From JAXLQL01 sp046331625 (GTDB taxonomy: Bacteria > Acidobacteriota > Terriglobia > Bryobacterales > Bryobacteraceae), in contig JAXLQL010000002.1 of the NCBI GenBank assembly GCA_046331625.1, positions 310,001 through 374,000 of the forward strand: DNA of 64,000 bases, written 5' to 3'. The number at the start of each line of letters is the position of its first letter. Within the stretch, counting starts at the first letter, position 1. Position numbers and translations under genes: made by a program. Below are positions 51,526-58,086 of the stretch, one piece after another. The notes below the pieces were generated by a model that searched no databases, was not told the DNA's origin, and saw nothing but the letters and a program-made list of their open reading frames with translations.

Positions 51526-52917
51526 TTACTGGCGCCCTTCCGCCGATCCTTCCGGATTATCCATCGTAGCAGATTCATTTTCAAGGGCCTGCGGCTCGGG
51601 CGCGGGGTCCGCGGGCTTGGATGAATCGGCAGCGGCTGGCTCAGTGCCGCTGTCGTATTGGCCGTAGTAGCCATTGACGGCGGCGTGAATGCCCGCGATC
51701 GATTGCGGATCGATGCCGGGCAGTTGCTCGAGCTCTTCCGGCGTCATGGCCGCTACCTTCTCGACGGTGCTGACTCCGGCTTCGACTAGCTTTTCGGCCA
51801 CGGCTTCCGGCAAGCCGTGATCGATGAGAACGGAGATGGGAGCGCCAGGCGCGGTGAGCGCGGCCATGGCGGATTCGACTTCCTGCCGCTTTTCTTCTTC
51901 GCTCTTGATATCGATACGCCAACCCATCAGCTTGGCGGCGAGGCGCACGTTCTGGCCTTTCTTTCCGATGGCGAGCGAGAGCTGCGAATCGTCGACGACG
52001 ACTTCCATATGTTTGCCGGACGCATCGAGAATCGAGACACGCGAGATCTTGGCGGGGTTGAGCGCGTGCGTGGCAAAGACGATGGGATCGTCGGAGTGCT
52101 CGATGATGTCGATCTTTTCGCCGCGCAGTTCGCGGATGATCGATTGCACGCGCATGCCCTTCATGCCGACGCAAGCGCCGACGCTATCGACATCGCGATC
52201 GCGGCTCCAGACGGCGATCTTGGTGCGCTCGCCGGCTTCGCGCGCGCATCCTTTGATGACAACTGTGTTGTCGTAGATCTCGGGCACTTCCTGTTCGAAC
52301 AGGCGCATGACGAGTTCCGGCGCGGCGCGCGAGACAATGACGCCGGCGTTCTTGCCGGCCTTTTCGACGCTCTTGATCACGCAGCGCACACGCTCGCCGA
52401 CGGAGAACGATTCGAGGCGCGATTGTTCCTTCTTGGGAAGGCGCGCTTCGGTCTTGCCGAGATCCACCACCATGTCTCCGGCTTCGATGCGCTTGACTGT
52501 GCAGTGGACGAGTTCGCCGGTGCGTCCGGAGAACTCGCCGAAGATGGTGTCACGCTCGGCTTCGCGAATTTTCTGCAGGATGACTTGTTTGGCGGTCTGG
52601 GCGGAAATGCGGCCGAGAGCTTCGGCGTTCTTGGCGATGCGGATGGTGGCGCCGGTTTCGGCTTGCTTGTCGAACTTGCGGGCCTGGTCGACGGTCAACT
52701 CGTTGACGGGATCGGTGACTTCATCGACGACGCGTTTGATGATGTGGAGTTCGATATCGCCCTTGGCATTGAAATCGACGATCATGTCTTCGTTGGTGCG
52801 GAACTGCTTCCGTGCCGCCACGAGCATGGCGTCTTTGACGGCGTCGGAGATGATCTGAGGGTCGATCCCCTTCTCCTTGGAGAGCATTTCGATGAGCGTA
52901 TAGATCGAGGAAGCCAA
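51526..52917 (-). CDS. nusA: Transcription termination/antitermination factor NusA
   Basis: 463 residues, TTG start. N-terminal RNA polymerase-binding domain, S1 domain (GELVHCTVKRIEAGDMVVDLG), KH1 (GACVGMKGMRVQSIIRELRGEKIDII split by a flexible loop), KH2 (SLAIGKKGQNVRLAAKLMGWRIDI), and a short acidic/helix-hairpin C-terminus (MTPEELEQLPGID). Compared with E. coli it has one, not two, acidic repeats. It controls pausing and termination, and could act on the hairpin upstream of this operon. 51 bp before infB, with no ylxR or L7Ae gene between. Confidence 0.96.
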   Translation of the reverse strand: MASSIYTLIEMLSKEKGIDPQIISDAVKDAMLVAARKQFRTNEDMIVDFNAKGDIELHIIKRVVDEVTDPVNELTVDQARKFDKQAETGATIRIAKNAEALGRISAQTAKQVILQKIREAERDTIFGEFSGRTGELVHCTVKRIEAGDMVVDLGKTEARLPKKEQSRLESFSVGERVRCVIKSVEKAGKNAGVIVSRAAPELVMRLFEQEVPEIYDNTVVIKGCAREAGERTKIAVWSRDRDVDSVGACVGMKGMRVQSIIRELRGEKIDIIEHSDDPIVFATHALNPAKISRVSILDASGKHMEVVVDDSQLSLAIGKKGQNVRLAAKLMGWRIDIKSEEEKRQEVESAMAALTAPGAPISVLIDHGLPEAVAEKLVEAGVSTVEKVAAMTPEELEQLPGIDPQSIAGIHAAVNGYYGQYDSGTEPAAADSSKPADPAPEPQALENESATMDNPEGSAEGRQ

Positions 52918-52957
52918 CTGTGACCTGCCTTGCCGTTTCGATGTTTCCCGGGAAAAA

Positions 52958-53428
52958 TTACCACTCGTGTTTCAGATTGGCCCGCTCCACGAGTTCGAGC
53001 GGAATGCGGACGGCGCCGCCTTTGGGGGGCTGAAGGCGGATGGAGCCTTCGGCGAATCCTTCGAGCGTGCCTTCCCAGAGCTTGCGGGTATCGCCGGTAA
53101 TGGGCTGCCGCAGCACGATCTTGGCTTTGTGGCCCGCGAAGCGTTCGTAGTCCTGGGGCCGGCGCAATTTGCGTTCGATCCCGGGGGAGCTGACTTCGAG
53201 AGTGTAGGAGCCACCCGGTATGACGTCTTCGGCGTCGAGAACGGTTCCGACGTACTGCGAGATGGCCTCGCAATCGCCGTGAGTGACGCCTTCGGGCTTG
53301 TCGATGAAAATGCGCAGGAGACGGCCTTTACCGGCGCCGAGGAGTTGGACTTCGACGGCTTCGATGCCGTTCGAACGCCCGGCGCGGTTGACGATGGCCG
53401 TGACCTTTTCGATGATTTCGCTTTTCAT
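52958..53428 (-). CDS. rimP: Ribosome maturation factor RimP
   Basis: 156 residues, two-domain RimP: the N-terminal domain with VEVQLLGAGKGRLLRIFIDK and HGDCEAISQYVGTVLD, the motif YTLEVSSPGIERKL, then an SH3-like C-terminal domain. It assists 30S maturation. First gene of the rimP-nusA-infB operon, ATG at 53428 with only a weak ribosome site. Confidence 0.95.
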   Translation of the reverse strand: MKSEIIEKVTAIVNRAGRSNGIEAVEVQLLGAGKGRLLRIFIDKPEGVTHGDCEAISQYVGTVLDAEDVIPGGSYTLEVSSPGIERKLRRPQDYERFAGHKAKIVLRQPITGDTRKLWEGTLEGFAEGSIRLQPPKGGAVRIPLELVERANLKHEW

Positions 53429-53465
53429 CGCGGTGCTTGCTCTGAATGAAAAGAAGGATCAGTCC

Positions 53466-53491
53466 AATAAAAAAGTGGGCTTTCGCCCACT
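53466..53491 (-). terminator. Intrinsic terminator/attenuator upstream of rimP
   Basis: On the minus strand AGTGGGC and GCCCACT pair (7 bp) around GAAA, directly followed by TTTTTTAT: a textbook Rho-independent terminator. It lies 38 nt before the rimP start codon, after a possible -10 at 53516. It may end transcripts from the SPFH gene side or act as a NusA-controlled attenuator of rimP-nusA-infB. Confidence 0.85.
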
Positions 53492-53515
53492 GGTTGGGTT
53501 TGACACTTCTCCTTT

Positions 53516-53521
53516 AGTATA
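53516..53521 (-). promoter_or_regulatory. Possible -10 element of the rimP operon
   Basis: TATACT on the minus strand, 5/6 match, followed by AAAGGAGAAG. No good -35 was found at 16-18 bp. If real, the transcript would pass through the hairpin at 53466-53491 before rimP. Confidence 0.3.
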
Positions 53522-53564
53522 CACGAGGGCGGGCGAGCGCCATGGGACGCTTCAGGCTCATGGC

Positions 53565-53687
53565 TCATCGTTCGGGTTCGACGGAGACAGCCTTGCCCGC
53601 CTGCATGTTCTTCAAGATGTCGTCGAGCAAGCCCACTGCCAGACCCGGCAAGAATACCTTCCGGCACTTCGCGGAGGCAATATTCAC
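53565..53687 (-). CDS. Possible 40-residue small protein
   Basis: GTG start at 53687, 41 codons with stop, between the SPFH gene and rimP. It begins M/VNIASAKCRKVFLPGLA and ends NMQAGKAVSVEPER. AAAGG lies about 7 nt upstream. Codon choice resembles neighbouring genes, but no family is recognised and a non-functional frame is possible. Confidence 0.3.
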   Translation of the reverse strand: MNIASAKCRKVFLPGLAVGLLDDILKNMQAGKAVSVEPER

Positions 53688-53771
53688 CCAGCCTTTCGTT
53701 CAGCAACTAACGACGCTGGGTGGTGTCGCAACGGGAAGGGGGGCGATGCCCGCCCCCCTGTGCGTGACTGG

Positions 53772-54791
53772 TTATTGCCTCGGCTGGACCAACAACATCG
53801 GATTGCCGCCGCCCTGGACCTGCGAAAAGCGACCATCCCACTTCGCCTGCAGGATCTCGAGCTGCCGCCACTGCACCAGTTGCGGCGTGATCGAGCGATT
53901 GATCAACTCGTTGGCACGCGCAGTGGCTTGCGCCGTGGCGACCGACTTTTCGCCCTCGGCGATCGCTTGCCGCTTCTCGTTCTCGGCCTGTTCGGCGCGT
54001 TGGATGGCGGCGATCTTCGACTTGATGGCCATCGCCACTTCCTCGGGCGGACGCGGCGGCGCGGTGAAGCCGAGTTGCACCACCACCACACCGATGGGCG
54101 CGAGCTTCTGCGAAACCACGGTCATCGCCTTTTCGGTGATTTCCGATTGCTTGATGCCGTTGATCTCCTCGGCGGTGTACTCGTTGGCCACCTTGCCGAT
54201 GGCGTTGCGCACGGCGTCACGGAGGAATCCGTGGGTGAACGCGGCGATATTGTCGTTGCGGAACTGCACGTAGAAGTGCGGCACCTTGTCGCGATCGAGC
54301 TGATACGAGATGGCCACGTCGGCGGTGAAGTGCAGCGCGTCTTTCGACTGGAAGCTGATCTCGTCATTGTTGGGCGAGCCTTCGACGCTCGAGCGGGTCC
54401 AGATGGCGCGCTGGACGTAGGTCGGATAGTCGAGCACGGATTCGGTGAACGGGTTGTACCAGACGCGGCCCGTTTTGAGCGGGATCTCCTGCACGCCGCG
54501 ATCGGAGCCGGACATCTCGACACGAATGCCGACATGTCCCGGAGGTACGGTCTTGAAGCTGCAACCGGTGAGGCTCACGGCGGCGATCGCGAGCAGAGAG
54601 ATCTTTCCGGCGTGGAGCCAGTTGGCGCGCAGCCGGCGTGCGAGGCCGAACGCGGCGGCAGCCAGTGCGACCAGCAACAGGTATCCGGCGGCGACGAGAG
54701 TGTCACTTGGCTCATTCAAGAGCCGAAGCGCGAAATTCAACCAAAGCAATGCGACGCCAGAGATGACGCCGCCAAGGATGATCGTTTTCAT
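53772..54791 (-). CDS. SPFH/band-7 membrane protein
   Basis: 339 residues from ATG 54791 with GAGGAG 7 nt upstream; a longer frame to 55001 overlaps the regulator and is rejected. Two or three N-terminal hydrophobic segments, with LLAIAAVSLTGC resembling a lipobox, precede the band-7 domain (VPPGHVGIRVEMSGSDRG, then TEKAMTVVSQKLAPIGVVVVQ). A long coiled coil rich in Ala, Glu and Arg (QRAEQAENEKRQAIAEGEKS) follows, as in prohibitin- and HflK-like proteins. These form membrane scaffolds. It follows the XRE regulator gene by 61 bp. Confidence 0.85.
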   Translation of the reverse strand: MKTIILGGVISGVALLWLNFALRLLNEPSDTLVAAGYLLLVALAAAAFGLARRLRANWLHAGKISLLAIAAVSLTGCSFKTVPPGHVGIRVEMSGSDRGVQEIPLKTGRVWYNPFTESVLDYPTYVQRAIWTRSSVEGSPNNDEISFQSKDALHFTADVAISYQLDRDKVPHFYVQFRNDNIAAFTHGFLRDAVRNAIGKVANEYTAEEINGIKQSEITEKAMTVVSQKLAPIGVVVVQLGFTAPPRPPEEVAMAIKSKIAAIQRAEQAENEKRQAIAEGEKSVATAQATARANELINRSITPQLVQWRQLEILQAKWDGRFSQVQGGGNPMLLVQPRQ

Positions 54792-54852
54792 GGGTGTACT
54801 CCTCAATACGAACTGCAAGTGAGAAAAGGAAAGGCTGCGCGCGCGGCCGGAT

Positions 54853-55278
54853 CTATTTCCCGGCCTCGACCATTTCGGCAAGCAGCAGCAGGCAGCGCCG
54901 CGTGTCGGAATGTCGGGCAATGGAGATGAGAGCCTTCTGGAGTGCGGGATCGCGACGGAATCGCTCTGCGCCTTCGATGAGCCAGAGGTCGAGGCGATCA
55001 TCGGTCGCTGTCGTCTCGGGCTGCGAGGTGTCGTAGTCGGGGTCGCTCACCAGATAGCCCGGATGCACCTGGAAAAAGCGAGCCAGCAGCATGCGCGTGG
55101 TGTTCGTCATATGCGGCCTGGCTCCTTTCTCGAGTTGCGACAAGTAGGCCTGACTGATGGACTTGCCCTGTTCCGCCTCGATGGCGGCAATCACTTCCCG
55201 CTGGGTCATGGGGCGGCCGAGGCCACGGCGGTTGCCTGCCGTGGATCTGAGGTCGCGAATCTTGTCGCCCAGGGTCAT
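54853..55278 (-). CDS. XRE-family transcriptional regulator
   Basis: 141 residues. A HTH_3 domain covers roughly residues 1-75: KIRDLRSTAG, then MTQREVIAAIEAEQG, then SISQAYLSQLEKGARP, the recognition helix region. The C-terminal half (LDLWLIEGAERFRRDPALQKALISIARHSDTRR) is helical and may oligomerise. The promoter contains a palindrome (55302-55314) between -35 and -10 and a further half-site near the start codon, so it probably represses itself and the SPFH gene downstream. Confidence 0.85.
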   Translation of the reverse strand: MTLGDKIRDLRSTAGNRRGLGRPMTQREVIAAIEAEQGKSISQAYLSQLEKGARPHMTNTTRMLLARFFQVHPGYLVSDPDYDTSQPETTATDDRLDLWLIEGAERFRRDPALQKALISIARHSDTRRCLLLLAEMVEAGK

Positions 55279-55280
55279 GA

Positions 55281-55324
55281 TTGCAATACGAAATCAGAAT
55301 ATTGCATATTGCAATCGAAGTCAA
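55281..55324 (-). promoter_or_regulatory. Promoter with embedded XRE operator
   Basis: TTGACT (55319-55324) and TATTCT (55296-55301) are 17 bp apart. The spacer holds TTGCA-TAT-TGCAA (55302-55314), a perfect palindrome with a 3-bp centre; a third half-site TTGCAAT is at 55281-55287 next to the start codon. Binding would block RNA polymerase directly. Confidence 0.7.
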
Positions 55325-55551
55325 GAGGTTTAATGTGGGTTTGACCCGAGGGCGCGCGCGATCGACTTGGGCGGGCTGCGCCTCCCTGTGGCGTCGGCGG
55401 ATTTTAGGGAAGTATGGAGAACCGTTCCCACACGAAGAAGCGGCGAAGCTGGGCGGTTACGAGGCGTAGGCGTGCGACAAGTGCGTCAAAAGACTTGCCG
55501 GCCTACCGCGGTTAATAGCGGTCCTGGGCCCTAGACTTGGAACGCCGAAGA
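55325..55551. other. Gene-free spacer
   Basis: No supported frame, promoter or terminator was seen. A short CCGC/GCGG stem at about 55507-55523 has no T-run. Confidence 0.4.
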
Positions 55552-55851
55552 TCAGTGCTGTATCGGGCGGCAGTAGTCGCAGGGACAATGAGCAACGGGC
55601 CCGCCGCTAGCCAGAGAGCCGACGGTACCCTGCGTCGACCCAAAGTGGTTAGCACCGTCACCCGCCAAGCATTCGGGACAATCTTGAGGGATCGAAGTCA
55701 CCGCTTTCAACGCATTCTCCTCGTACTCCCGTTGCTCCTGAATGTTGTCAATGAACTTGTTGAAGCCCTTTGGCGGTTGACCGTATTCCTTTCTGAACTT
55801 GGCGGATGTCCGTGGAGATCGGCAGATCCTCAGGCCGTTTACCAGTTTCAT
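55552..55851 (-). CDS. Possible small cysteine-rich protein overlapping dinD
   Basis: 99 residues in a frame different from dinD; the first 104 bp overlap it. After the overlap it reads KEYGQPPKGFNKF, then NIQEQREYEENALKAVTS, then CPEC and CPCDYC. The paired-cysteine ends look like a possible zinc knuckle, but DinD has a complete C-terminus in its own frame, so this is either a separate overlapping gene or an unused frame. The start is uncertain. Confidence 0.3.
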   Translation of the reverse strand: MKLVNGLRICRSPRTSAKFRKEYGQPPKGFNKFIDNIQEQREYEENALKAVTSIPQDCPECLAGDGANHFGSTQGTVGSLASGGPVAHCPCDYCRPIQH

Positions 55852-56566
55852 CGATCATCGCTTGCCGCACACGCCTGCCGACTCGCTCGGCTACGTCCTC
55901 GAGTGCTGCCTGTCCCCGAACATGGTCGCGGTGGATGCGGCCCTCAGTGAGCGTGAGACGAAAGAGGTTTGCTGCCAACTCGTCTCGCCCCATGAAGTCC
56001 AACAGCGACCTTCGAAGATCGGGCATACCCTTGAGCTTTTTCAGCGCCGAGTAGTCTATGTTGTACATGCCGCGATACCCAGCACTCTTGAATCTGCCGA
56101 AGAATTCCACTCCCGCTTCCGCCGCAGTCGCAGACAAGCTGACCTCTCGCTCTGAAATCTCCTCACGGATCACGCTTCGATCAAGGCTTTCCGAGTCGAT
56201 CGGGATCTCTTGGACCGCAAGCGCAAGTGCAGTGAAGTACGCCTGCGCCTTCGCCACCATTGGCTTCTTTGGGTCGCCGTTCATCGCGACAAAGAGGCAT
56301 GCACATCTCGTCAGCTTGTAGTCGTCGACTGTCTTCTCGCCAACCAAGCGCCGATCCTGAATGAAGTTGTCAGCGACCGGCATGTTGGCGGAGATGCACG
56401 CAGCGATGGCACGGTTGATGGCCTTCTTAAATGCACCCCAGTTGTCGTAGCCCAACGCGGACATCAGATCCCGTGCGTACCAGTAGCGAGTGCCGTTGGT
56501 TTGGGAGATGTCATCGAACCTTGGCGAGTCCAAATCGAAAAGGCCGACCTTGGTGTATTCGTTCAT
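55748..56566 (-). CDS. dinD: DNA-damage-inducible protein D-like (BRO-N family)
   Basis: 272 residues from ATG 56566 (GGAG, 5-nt spacing), close to the 274 of E. coli DinD. An N-terminal BRO-type domain (TRYWYARDLMSALGYDNWGAF, quoted up to its core) is followed by LTRCACLFVAMNGDPKKPMVAKAQ and the DinD-specific GFKSAGYRGMYN-type segment, then DFMGRDELAANLFRLTLTE and GRRVRQAM. E. coli DinD is SOS-induced and inhibits RecA strand exchange (family knowledge). A GAAC-N5-GTTC palindrome sits beside its predicted promoter. Confidence 0.88.
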   Translation of the reverse strand: MNEYTKVGLFDLDSPRFDDISQTNGTRYWYARDLMSALGYDNWGAFKKAINRAIAACISANMPVADNFIQDRRLVGEKTVDDYKLTRCACLFVAMNGDPKKPMVAKAQAYFTALALAVQEIPIDSESLDRSVIREEISEREVSLSATAAEAGVEFFGRFKSAGYRGMYNIDYSALKKLKGMPDLRRSLLDFMGRDELAANLFRLTLTEGRIHRDHVRGQAALEDVAERVGRRVRQAMIDETGKRPEDLPISTDIRQVQKGIRSTAKGLQQVH

Positions 56567-56590
56567 TCGTTCTCCGAGCAGAGATGCACC

Positions 56591-56633
56591 GAACACATGG
56601 TTCAAGTGTATCCACAGAAGCTGCCATCCACAA
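56591..56633 (-). promoter_or_regulatory. dinD promoter with SOS-like box
   Basis: TTGTGG (56628-56633) and TACACT (56605-56610) are 17 bp apart on the minus strand. GAACACATGGTTC (56591-56603), a GAAC-N5-GTTC inverted repeat, starts at the transcription start. This resembles LexA boxes of other phyla (GAAC-N4-GTTC), but the Acidobacteriota consensus is not known to me. Confidence 0.5.
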
Positions 56634-56690
56634 CTACATGAGCAGGGAAAACGCTGATGTACCCTCTGCGGGGTTATTCTGGTAGGTCCC

Positions 56691-57896
56691 ATGGCGCAAC
56701 CACGAGTCCTCATGATCGGCGGCGGGATGATCGCCCACGATCAGATCCTGCCTTCGCTGTACCAACTCCAACGCCTCGGCGTCGTGGGTGATTTGACCGT
56801 GGTGGCGCAACACGCGCGCACGGTGGCGGCACTGGCGGGCAACCAGGCGATCCAGCGCGCGTTTCCCGGACACTCGTTCCGCGCGTTGCCGGATCCGGCG
56901 GTTGACGCAGCGGCCGTCGATCCTCAGCTGTGGAAGAAGGCGCTGGCGGAAATGCCACCGCGTCAGATCGCGATCGTGGCGACGCCCGATCCGCTGCACT
57001 ACGAGATGGTGATGGCGGCGCTTGCCTGCGACCAGCACGTGATCGCGGTGAAGCCGCTGGTGTTGCAGGTGGCCCAAGCGCACGAAATCGCGCGCGAGGC
57101 ACGCCGGCGCGGACTCTTCGTGGGCGTGGAGTACCACAAGCGATTCGACGATCGTTCGTTGCTCGCGCGGCGGCGGTATCGCGAAGGCATGTTCGGCGAG
57201 TTCAAACTCGGCACGGCGCGGTTGATGGAGAAATGGTATTACCGCGCTTCGAATTTCCAGAACTGGTTCACGTGCGAGAATACCGACGCGTTCACTTATA
57301 TTGGATGCCACTATGTCGATTTCGTCCATTTCGTCACCGGACTGATGCCGGTCTCGGTTTCCGTGTATGGCATGAAGGACCGGTTTCCGAACGGCAACGA
57401 AGGCTACCTCTGGACCGACGCGCGCGTGCTGTGGGAGAACGGCGCGTGCCTCAACGTGCAGAACAGCTTGTGTTTTCCCGATGACGCGCCGGGAACGAAC
57501 ACCCAGGGGATCACGATGTATTTTTCCGATGGGCACAAGGGCGCGTGGCTCGAGCACTCGGATCAATATCGCGGGATCAAGCATTGCTTCACGCGGCGGA
57601 TCGATGCGCCGGGCGGGACGGCTTACGCGGAGCCTTCCACTGAGTATTTCGGGTATTTGGATGTCGGGGGTCCGGGACTGACGCCTGTTGGATACGGATT
57701 CCGGTCAGTGGATCATCTGGTGCGAGCGGCGATCCGGGTGGAGGCGGCTGCGGATCGGGCGGCCGTGCTGGCCGAGATCGACGCGGCTGGAGTGTTGGCG
57801 ACTCCGGGGAATAGCTGGTTCAACGAGGCGGTGGTGGAGGCGGGGAGGAAGTCGATATTGAGCGGGGGAGCAGAGGTGCGGATCGGGCAGCCATAG
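56691..57896 (+). CDS. Gfo/Idh/MocA-family oxidoreductase
   Basis: 401 residues. N-terminal Rossmann site VLMIGGGMIAHDQ; the family EKP motif appears as VKPL (HVIAVKPLVLQ), so the acidic residue is replaced. The C-terminal domain has FTYIGCHYVDFVHFVTG and EYHKRFDD. Members oxidise or reduce sugars with NAD(P). Divergent from dinD; followed by the LacI-type operator and the broken TonB-dependent receptor. Its last third is duplicated as a pseudogene at 63024-63368, on the other side of the receptor. Sugar metabolism linked to receptor uptake is likely (inference). Confidence 0.85.
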   Translation: MAQPRVLMIGGGMIAHDQILPSLYQLQRLGVVGDLTVVAQHARTVAALAGNQAIQRAFPGHSFRALPDPAVDAAAVDPQLWKKALAEMPPRQIAIVATPDPLHYEMVMAALACDQHVIAVKPLVLQVAQAHEIAREARRRGLFVGVEYHKRFDDRSLLARRRYREGMFGEFKLGTARLMEKWYYRASNFQNWFTCENTDAFTYIGCHYVDFVHFVTGLMPVSVSVYGMKDRFPNGNEGYLWTDARVLWENGACLNVQNSLCFPDDAPGTNTQGITMYFSDGHKGAWLEHSDQYRGIKHCFTRRIDAPGGTAYAEPSTEYFGYLDVGGPGLTPVGYGFRSVDHLVRAAIRVEAAADRAAVLAEIDAAGVLATPGNSWFNEAVVEAGRKSILSGGAEVRIGQP

Positions 57897-57934
57897 CTCC
57901 GGTAAGCTGTTGGTTTCGCGAGAGATGGAGCGTT

Positions 57935-57948
57935 TCTAAACGTTTACA
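57935..57948. promoter_or_regulatory. LacI-family operator before the TonB receptor
   Basis: TCTAAACGTTTACA matches 13 of 14 positions of the LacI/CcpA palindrome TGTAAACGTTTACA, in the spacer between the oxidoreductase and the receptor gene. No LacI gene is in the window. Confidence 0.6.
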
Positions 57949-58086
57949 AACAGGCCTTGGACTGGACGGCATGAGGCTGGTCCGGCAAGATTGAGTTTTG
58001 CGGCGCCACTCTGTTCTGGAGTGGTGAACCAGCGTCCCGCGCCACCCGTCCGGGTAGGTGCACGAACACCAGAAAGGATCGCGCTG

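Noticed and set aside
53283..54929. 548-codon plus-strand frame
   Set aside because: Antisense to the SPFH gene and extending over rimP; composition is unprotein-like and no family fits.
54792..55001. N-terminal extension of the SPFH protein
   Set aside because: It overlaps the XRE gene in another frame, whereas ATG 54791 has a good ribosome site and a membrane segment directly after it.
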